Source: Madurella fahalii | Lineage: Eukaryota > Ascomycota > Sordariomycetes > Sordariales | NCBI GenBank assembly: GCA_029876055.1 | Contig: CM056879.1 | Coordinates: 620,001-684,000, forward strand | Reading direction: 5' to 3' | Length of the DNA: 64,000 nt | Shown here: positions 56,311 through 64,000 of the stretch, piece after piece | Layout: each line of letters begins with the position of its first letter | Numbering within the stretch: the first letter of the stretch is position 1 | The notes under the pieces: generated by a model | Database searches by the model: none | Told to the model about the DNA's origin: nothing | Seen by the model: only the letters and a program-made list of their open reading frames with translations | Program-made: the position numbers and the translations under genes

Positions 56311-59300
56311 ATTTGTTTTGAGCTGCTTTAGTGGAATTGTTATGCATTTTGTTGGGTAGGTGCGATTCGGTGGGACTTTCGCTTATAAACCACGTTATCC
56401 CAAATGCTCTATATAATAATCATCGCGTAGCATTGTAATGGGGTCGGTGGGATGCCGGCAGAACCTACTGGTTAAGCAATAATTGTAAGGCGAAATTTGC
56501 GCAGAACGGGCATACCAATATCATCAATATCCGGGCACAGCACCCCACTGTAGCACAAGGCTTCTAACGTCTGATATAACCACAGCGGGCTATAAGGGGC
56601 GAACTACCTGCTATTTCTAGTACAGTACTAAGAATCAAAGTTCTCTAGGAGGAATTTCTTAAGCGGATTAGTGAACTGAGGAGTTCGAGGTAGTCACCGG
56701 TACAGACATAGATATATAGGTAGTATACCAATATAATCTACTCCCACCATGTTGTCCAACCCTGTACTACATCCAGTTCCGCAGTCGGGGAGGCTAGGAC
56801 ATTCCTCGAATCGAGTTTTGGCAAACAGACCTTTGACTTAAAAAAAGCTGGAAGACCGGGAGCAGAAGAAGTATAGTGAATACCCCTTAATATAGCAAGA
56901 CGCGGCCCTACGAGGCCGGTTAATCGATCTTACTTACAAACATTGCTACTTCGCCTTTATAAAGCTACTATAAATATTATTCTACAATGATATCAATACT
57001 GTAGTAAAAGCAGAACCGCAATTGCAGAGCAGTAATTGCACTTTAGGTATCGTAAATGCTAACAGGGCTACTGGCCCTATTGAGCTGTATATTTAACCCG
57101 TAGGGCGTTTTATACGATTTAGGTTAATAAGATAGCACTGTTCTACTTAAGCTAGAAGAAATCTATCTTGGGGGGGGATAGTGCCTGCAGCTTATATGTT
57201 ATGATTCTGTACTGGTTTTGGTTTGAATACGGGGTTGCTGAGCCTGAAGTAGCTTGGAAATCCAAACAAGATCTATAACGTTATACCAACCTGCATTTCT
57301 ATTCCCCTTATATCCGATAAAACAATACTATAATACACCTTCGTCCTATACATTTCTTTATCTTGTCTCCGTAAAACTCATTGTATGGCAAGTAATATAC
57401 AGTACTCCTTCAACTCTTCCTTGTCGAGTTTATAATGGGTTCTAAGATGCTGTTCCAGATGGTTACGCCTCTTAAACCCACGTTCGCCAGCCGGGCTACA
57501 GTTTGGAAGTGTGTATTTCTATGCTACAGGCGCGAGGTGACGCCCTAGGGCATTAGGTCTATAAAAGTGACGGCCGTAGCGATAAGTGCGATCACTTCCA
57601 GGAACCCGTCCATATTGGATCGCATATGCAGGCATGTGATCCCTATGGACGATAATAGCATTTGCAGGGGCCGGATTGGCTTAGGGGAAATGAGCTTCAA
57701 TGTAGGTTCGCGGCCTCAAAAGTGGGTCAGTAAAAAAAAAAGCCACTTATAGCGCCTCGATATTACCAGACGATTGATCCCAGTCTGGCCACCCCATTCC
57801 CAAAGAATTGTCAGAGTTCGATGTGTCGAGACGGTCTGACTAAGTAGCATCTTCGAAAAAATGTTGGCATTCCGTGGTCCATAGGGCCGGAGCCTACGAC
57901 GTTGTCTGCCATCGGTAGAGTGCTGTTGACGAATTGACGTACGGGTGTGCGTGGGAAAGTTCCAAGATTAAGGGCCAAGCGGTTGCGAGATGCTTCGATA
58001 GTGAATGTCGATAGAGAGATGGGAGGTTGGAGGGTTATTTTGCTACCACCGTACAACCCCCGCTGCTACAATACCTCGCCAACACTGGCTTTCGTCTCGC
58101 TCAAGATCCTTAATATTCCACCAATATCGCTTACGCTTCAGAAATTCATCAAACGGCCATATCCACCAGGGAGTGCGGAAATCAGGGCGTAGCAATCTCG
58201 TGCTCTAGTAGATACCTACCTTAACAAATCCCTAGCGCTACGCTCTCCATTGACCCGTGTCTGCCAGGGTTATTATGTCACAGAAAGGGTCGGAATAAAG
58301 TATAGTGGAAAAGTCTCTGCCGAAATTAAGATGTCTACCGGGTTTACAATGTTCTCTACGGTTCTCAAAACGCGGGGGTGAGGAATTCCCAGCATCCGTT
58401 GAATGAATGACTCTGTGGTCACTTGTTCTCCTGGCGGTAAACTCTGCAGGGAGGATCTTCCACAATGTACTTTGAAGCAAGAGGCGCGATTCAAGTTTAC
58501 AGTAGAACCTGGCCTGCCTGCCTGTGGTTCATCGTCCTCCAGCTTCGGAAACCTGCGATGAAAGGTCTTTTCTTCCTGTGGGTCCAACTTGCGAGCTCAA
58601 ATTGATTCTTGAATCCGGGGCACATTTGGCCTTGGTAGTACTTCGCCAGTAAGAGCAGGGGCACGATGAACATCACTCAGGAATGTCAGCTAGCGGCGAA
58701 CCGCCGGCCAGTAGCCACGACATTGGCCGTATTACGTTGACACCCCGTGGCAGTAGAGTACGGGGACGAGCGCTGAGGTGGTATTTCTGAAGGATGTCAT
58801 GCGGAGGATACTCCGGCCGAATCCAAGACGCCACAGCCCCAAATATTTGACTTGCAGGCGAGTGACACCATCCCAGCATAAGGGCCCCTGCTAGTGTGAG
58901 CTTGCACCCATAACACTGGCCGACATCCCTCACACATTGACAGACTAGTTAACAAAGTGTCGCATTCACAACTGACTTGATCAGAGCGAATTTTGCATCA
59001 ACTGTATATCACTTTCAACGTGTCACCGGCGTTTCTTTCTAGAGCCAACCGCTGTATTCCCCCTCCGGACTCTTTAATCAGTCAGCATTATTCTATAATA
59101 TTGGCCGTGTATTGAAGAGTTCGGGCTGCGATATCGGCAGGACATGGCCTAGCCGCATCACCGCTGCGGGATGATTCGGATTTGTTTTCGTCCAGGTGTC
59201 GGTCATAGAATTCCTGACGGTCGGTGTTTTCCTGTTTTCAGCTGCAGTATGCTCTGCGCGGCACCACAAGCACCCGAAAATATGACAAGATGATGCATCT

Positions 59301-60444
59301 AGCACAGTCTGTTTCCAGTACAAAATATCCGACGTTTTAGAGAGGAGGATATGGGAGGTTGCATGTAGCTCCAAGGTGAATGTAAGGGATATAAAGTACT
59401 TTACTATATGACACCCAAGAACTCATGCCACTGTAGGGAACCGATAGCCAGTGAAGACCTGTGGGGCTCATTTCGAAACCACCCATCCATTTGTAACTGT
59501 GTAAAAGCCGTGCCGGTCACCGAAGACTCTGTTTTGCACCATGATGAGGGCGGGCGCCTGCTTAGTTTGTTTTGTTGATATATGGCAACATGGGGGTTCG
59601 TGTGTGTTTTGGGGGGAGGCAACAGACCAACAAATTGTCCCTGCTGCGATGGCTGTCAACATGTAACCGGTGATCCATGATTGTACCGTAACTTCCTCTG
59701 CACGAAGCGATCCCGCTGTTTCCGCCCTAGATCTTATCTTCCTCACGGAGCTTTGGTCTAGTTGCGAGCAGAACGACGGAGAGAGCATCGACAAGAGGCA
59801 CGATTGGGATCGGGAATTCCCCTGAACAATTTAGGTATCTATGGTAGATGGGCATCAACAACTCAAGCGCCGGGATTATCTACGTCAAGGGAAAAGGCAG
59901 ATTGATTGGTGCTATTAACAACGTCGGTATAATCCATATCACCGGTGGGCCCCAGACGGTGCAGAGATGTCCCGCCCAGGCATATTCCCCTTGGATCGGA
60001 ACGTTTCCTGTTGGGACTTTTCATTCAATACTGCATGATGACCCATGCATGTTGGCTTGATTGATAGTTGGACCGCTCAGAGCGCTACGTTATAGATCTG
60101 ATTGGCGGTTTTTGTACGACAGTGCCGCAACCAAATCGCCGATGATGCGGTTGGCCACGTTCACCGCCCGGTGCAGCGGCCGCCGTTGGTTCCAGTGTGC
60201 ATACACGTGAGGAGGGGAAATAGGGGGTAATGCTCACCAAACCGTGCGCCAATGCGGCTGCAAACGGACCGATAATTAATGGTAGGTTATCCGCAAGGCT
60301 TGGGCACGACTCCACAGCTGCCACACTATTTTGAGGATGAGCACGATTAACGGTTACACGGCGTTCCCAGTTTCCGCACACAGAGTGTCTGAAGGTTGGG
60401 TAGGGTGGTACCTTGTCCGGGCTGTGATTACTCCGTCAACAGGC
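56311..60444. other. Long region without a supported gene, partly decayed repeats
   Basis: 56330-57450 is AT-rich and decayed; a G-run (TTGGGGGGGGATAGTG, about 57169-57184) resembles the purine tract and LTR start of a copia element, but I could not prove one. 57450-60440 is mixed single-copy sequence with short frames: 57811-58056 minus, 58273-58587 minus, 59093-59374 minus, 59848-60060 plus. None shows a recognised motif. The last 350 bases are the 3' flank of the P450 gene. Confidence 0.3.
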
Positions 60445-62115
60445 TCAGACAACCCTCTTCCTAAACTGCACTTCAGGGCCTTTCCTTAGCGAAATGTAAG
60501 CGTCTACCAGCTGGAACTGGCCAGGATCCCTCGCGCCCCACCCGAGTTTAGGATTACCTCCCCCCAATGTAGACCCCGGAGCCCTCCTCACATCTAGCCG
60601 GTGCAACGTCCGCGCGACTGTGATCATGATCTCGGTCATGGCCAGATTTTTTCCGATACAGCTTCCCGGCCCCGTAAGGAAAGGGTGAAAGCCCGCTCGC
60701 ATACGCGCGACTGTCTCTTTGGTCACGCCCGTAGACTCATCCACGATCCACCGCTCCGGACGGAACACCTCGGCGTCCCCGAACACTTTGGTACTGCGCG
60801 AATCAACCCACGGCGCTGCGGCTACGATGGTCCCTCGGGGGTAGTACTCCCCCTTGATTAAGATGCCACCAGGGAGCACCTCGCGCGGTGTCTCGCACGG
60901 TCCGGCCGGGGAGAGGCGCATTCCTTCGTCGACGCAAGCTCTGAGGTACTCGCAGCTGGACAGCTTCAGGCCGTGGACGATGTCGTCTGCCGAGGCAAAC
61001 GTGGTGCGTATCTCGTCTACAAGCTTCTGCAGCCGGCGGGGATCTCCGGTGAGGTAGAAGAAGATGCCTGACAGGCTAACTGCCGTAGTGTCGGACCCGG
61101 CGATGATGAGAAGGCTAGACTCTGCCCGTAGCTCGTCTTCCCGGTAGACGGGCAGGCCCGTAGCGGGATCGCGGGCGTCGGCCAAAAAGTAGAACATGTC
61201 TTGGCGCCGCTCGTGCTCCGGCATAGAAGCTTGCTTCTCCTGCAAGACTATCCGGGAAGTGACGCTGTTGTAAACGAATTCGTTATAATGCCGGACATTA
61301 GGAGGGGAGATGAGTTCAATGAGCCGGTCAAGGCCACGGGGCTTTAGCCAAATGATGAGGTCGCGCAATGGGGAGCGGCACATGGGATAGTAGAATTTCA
61401 TGTAGTCGGCAATAAAATGCGGCACTGCCTTCAACGGGTTCTCCCCCGGCTCCTTGATGTCGAACGACCTGCCAAAGCAGAGGTCGCCCATGATGTCGAA
61501 GACCAGCGCGTCCAGCTTTTCTGACAGGTCGAGAGGAGCGGTCCAAGCTCCCGTTTTTCTCTCCTCCTCTCCAATCAGTAGCTCGTTCCATCGGTCGACG
61601 TGTTTGATGATGAAGCCCGAGGAGGCGCGAAGTGACTTCTCGGTGAAGCAAAGATTCAGGAGCTTGCGTTTCTTGGCGTGCTCTGCGACATCGATTGTGT
61701 TCAGGGTGGTGCTTTCGCGGCTGCTCCTCTTCAGGGCTGAGTAGAAGCGGCTCCTTCGCACATTGGACTTCATGCCGTAGATGTCGGCGTAGGCTTCGGG
61801 GTCACAGAACAGTACTGTGTTGGGCTCCGGGCGTATCCTGTCGCCGTAGATCTGGAACTGTTGCCAAAGCCAAATGTGCCTCGCGCCGCGCATAGCGTGT
61901 AACCATGATGGAATAGCGCTTACTCGGGCCCAGAAAGGTCCTGGAATGTGGGCCAAGGGGTGAAGGTACAAGTTGTAGATTACGTTCGCGATAAACTGAA
62001 TCAAGGCACGGCACCTTTGTAAGTTCAAAACTCTACCGCTGCTTAGGAACGAGTATCAACATACCAGACTAGGGCAAAGTGCGGCGAGCGCAATGAGCCA
62101 GGTGGTGAAATCCAT
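60445..62115 (-). CDS. Cytochrome P450 monooxygenase (third)
   Basis: Two exons, 62115-62065 and 61995-60445, give 533 residues. The first encodes only MDFTTWLIALAALCPSL, the membrane anchor; the 69-nt intron (GTATGT..TTCAG) joins it in phase 0 to FIANVIYNLYLHPLAHIPGP, the usual order anchor then proline-rich hinge. The start codon was placed in exon 1 because exon 2 has no suitable ATG near its beginning. Motifs: I-helix IIAGSDTTAV, K-helix ExxR in CVDEGMRLSPAGP, PERW (FRPERWI), heme loop FLTGPGSCIGKNLAM. The pattern fits the large fungal group related to benzoate 4-monooxygenase and many secondary-metabolism P450s. The substrate is unknown. No defects are seen. Confidence 0.9.
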
Positions 62116-62340
62116 GTTCACAATGGCGATACGTACGAACCTGCAGTGGTGTGGAGTAAAATTGTGGACGGAGGAGGCTTTGGGAAAAGGAATCAAGTAA
62201 ATATATTGCCATGGATTCGAGTGGTAACCGCCTGAGATTAATTAGTTTCCAGGGGATTGGTAGGGTGGGATGTGGAAGAGGATCGCTGTAAGGCACACTG
62301 TGCCGCATGCACCCTCCTTTTCCCCATGCGCCAAGGTCTG

Positions 62341-62356
62341 CCTAAGGTACCTTAGG
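62341..62356. repeat. Perfect 16-bp palindrome
   Basis: CCTAAGGTACCTTAGG, followed at once by a related palindromic stretch (AGGTATACCT). Such TACCTAGG-rich palindromes are common between fungal genes; it lies about 225 bp upstream of the P450 start and could be a regulatory or structural element. Confidence 0.6.
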
Positions 62357-62445
62357 TTTAGGTATACCTTACCTAGTATCCTCGCCGATTTTGGGCCGAT
62401 AAAAGGACTGTCTTCAAAATCGGAGGTCGAGATAGGCACCTGGCC

Positions 62446-62926
62446 TATTGGTTGCTCAACGACTCGCCTACTATCGTTCAAGTATTTTCGAGATCCAGAC
62501 GGCTACCGAGTTCATGTATATGGCCGGGATGACGCACCCCAAGCTCAACATCCTTCTGCTCTATCCGCGCATCTTTACCGAACGCGAAGTCCGAATCGCC
62601 AGGGGCATTATCGCAACCCTGGCCATCTGCCGGCCGTTTTCATTCAAGTGGGACGAAGCCATCCCGGGGGGAAAGTGCGATAACTTCATAGCCGCATATC
62701 AGTACTGTACATCAGCATATAATACCTAACACGGCTTATGAGGGAAAAAAAAAAAAAAAGACTTAATTACGACCACTTCATTACCAGGGTATCGGCGTCA
62801 TCATCCGTTTCGTAGACATCTTCGAGACCCACCTGGGGTCCAACCCAACCTACCACAGCATCTACACGCAGAGTTGGGCACTGGCGGAGCCCAGCGCCTA
62901 CTTCATTTCGTGTATACTCTGAACCC
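62446..62926 (+). pseudogene. Fragment of a PTH11/rhodopsin-like integral membrane protein
   Basis: The plus strand gives MYMAGMTHPKLNILLLYPRI (62514-62573), FTEREVRIARG, then RPFSFKWDEAIPGGKCDNF, and after an A-run (62747-62759) GVIIRFVDIFETHLGSNPTY and WALAEPSAYFISCIL. This is the order of conserved segments in the fungal PTH11/SAT-type seven-helix family. The helix between IATLAIC and RPFSF is largely deleted, the N-terminal and C-terminal helices are missing, and no start is credible. It is a broken copy. Confidence 0.65.
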
Positions 62927-63766
62927 CGCCGCTGATACGGCAAATATCCGAATGGTTACGTCTCAGCACCGTTGTCACTAACAGTCGCCAACTATAGTGG
63001 CGAGCCCGAGCTGCCAATAATAATCGGGCAGGAACAAAAACCGGAACGGCGGTGGCGCGGGCTTTGGCATTGAGCAGAATCGTAACCATAAGAAAAATAT
63101 AACATCGGTAACTGCTGTAACGCCGACTAAACCACGCGCCACAGTCTTAACGATGGTGAACGGGGTTTTGTTCGGTGCGAGAGACGGTTGACGTTAGGTA
63201 CGGATCTAGCGAGAAGCCGTTACATTCAAGAGTTCAATCCTCTTCTAGGCCGCTCGGAATAGTTAGTGAAATGGTACAGAAACACACATCTACACCCACA
63301 TACCCATCAAAACAAGGGGGAGGGCAAGGTGGCTAATTGCCCGACAGACAAGACAAAAAGACAGGCCAGGCGACACCACCACAGATTAGGTCCCTACAGC
63401 CTAAACAAGGTCAAAAACAACAGGTACAGTTAGAGATCCCTCTAGTCAGAGGGAGATCTCTTGGTACGTAAAGAAAGCTCGTTAATTGAACCTGCAACAT
63501 GGAAAAGAGTGCTGAATTGATTGTCCTGCCTAATGAGTACTGCTAGGACCGCCCTACTTCTAATAGTGTAAAAGAAAATTGGGCCTACGGCAAGTTCCAG
63601 CCCCCCGGGGCGCTATCCTAGTAAGTACGACCGTCTGATCAGAGGATCCCTGTCCTCTGGGGACAGTTTTCCCCAACTCATTAGATATTAAGGAATCCTT
63701 TTTCTAATCCTTTTATCAGTGGAGGTAAGACATTTTCTGCTCTGAGAAGATGAAATCGGTCGCCAC
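62927..63766. other. Intergenic region before the thioesterase-like gene
   Basis: About 840 bp with no gene recognised. It includes the 3' flank of the thioesterase-like gene and single-copy sequence without repeats that I could identify. Confidence 0.35.
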
Positions 63767-64000
63767 CTAAAGCACAGCCTTGCCCTCTGCTTTCCCCTTC
63801 CGTCCACCGTTAAACTTTCTCTCCGCCTCCAGCACGAAGACAAGCTGCTGCGCCGTGCAAACCAGCTCCATCTTCTCGTTACAAATAGTGATATCCAAGT
63901 CCATTCTGCCCCCTTCCAGCATCTTGGTCACGGTCCGCGTAAACACCCACTCTAGGCCGTGCGCAGGAACCTTCCTCTTGAACTCGATATCCAGCGTAAC
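63767..64000 (-). CDS. Thioesterase-like (hot-dog fold) protein, C-terminal part, cut by window edge
   Basis: The last 77 residues plus stop (63767-63769) run open to the window edge. They read VTLDIEFKRKVPAHGLEWVF, TKMLEGGRMDLDITICNEKM and LVFVLEAERKFNGGR. This is the C-terminal half of fungal thioesterase-like superfamily proteins (acyl-CoA thioesterase or TesB-like hot-dog fold), including the conserved GGRMDLDI stretch. The 5' part, the start and any introns lie outside the window. Members hydrolyse acyl-thioesters; the substrate is unknown. Confidence 0.75.
   Translation of the reverse strand, partial: VTLDIEFKRKVPAHGLEWVFTRTVTKMLEGGRMDLDITICNEKMELVCTAQQLVFVLEAERKFNGGRKGKAEGKAVL

Noticed and set aside
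57165..57400. A copia 3' LTR starting after the G-run at 57170
   Set aside because: Only the purine tract is suggestive; no second LTR, target duplication or clear pol reading was found nearby.

Overview
The window reads as a filamentous ascomycete (Pezizomycotina, most likely a Sordariomycete). The genes carry short 50-85 nt GT..AG introns with CTAAC/CTGAC-like branch sites. There is a palA/RIM20-type pH-signalling gene and a HeLo-like/NACHT/WD40 STAND protein of a type known from filamentous fungi. A large retrotransposon block is decayed mainly by C-to-T and G-to-A changes, the pattern left by repeat-induced point mutation (RIP).

Layout. 1-1.6 kb: decayed STAND-like gene kept in one reading frame but full of stops. 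3.3-6.0 kb: REX-type RNA exonuclease (+), converging on a zinc alcohol dehydrogenase (-). 8.7-10.5 kb: cytochrome P450 (-). 13.6-16.4 kb: palA-like BRO1 gene (+), converging on a second P450 (-, 16.7-18.5 kb). 19.4-20.8 kb: class C beta-lactamase/LovD-like serine hydrolase or acyltransferase (-). 22.9-45.7 kb: nested, inactivated LTR retrotransposons: copia remnants with two related LTR types, two kinds of gypsy element, and solo LTRs with intact 5-bp target duplications, including one solo LTR inside another inside a gypsy reverse transcriptase gene. 46.05-50.73 kb: an intact STAND receptor with 16 almost identical 126-bp WD40 repeats. 51-57 kb: gene and DNA-transposon relics, a MITE candidate and another solo LTR. 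60.4-62.1 kb: third P450 (-). 62.4-62.9 kb: fragment of a PTH11/rhodopsin-like membrane protein. The window ends inside a thioesterase-like gene (-).

How the genes relate. Three P450s, an alcohol dehydrogenase, a LovD-like enzyme and a thioesterase-like protein resemble accessory enzymes of secondary metabolism, but no polyketide synthase, peptide synthetase or terpene cyclase is visible and two housekeeping genes lie among them, so a cluster is only a hypothesis. The most striking object is the receptor at the right edge of the transposon block. Its repeats share a constant framework and differ at a few clustered positions, as in the fungal non-self recognition (HNWD-type) receptors. Exon structures were worked out by hand from splice motifs and conserved protein families; no database or alignment was run.
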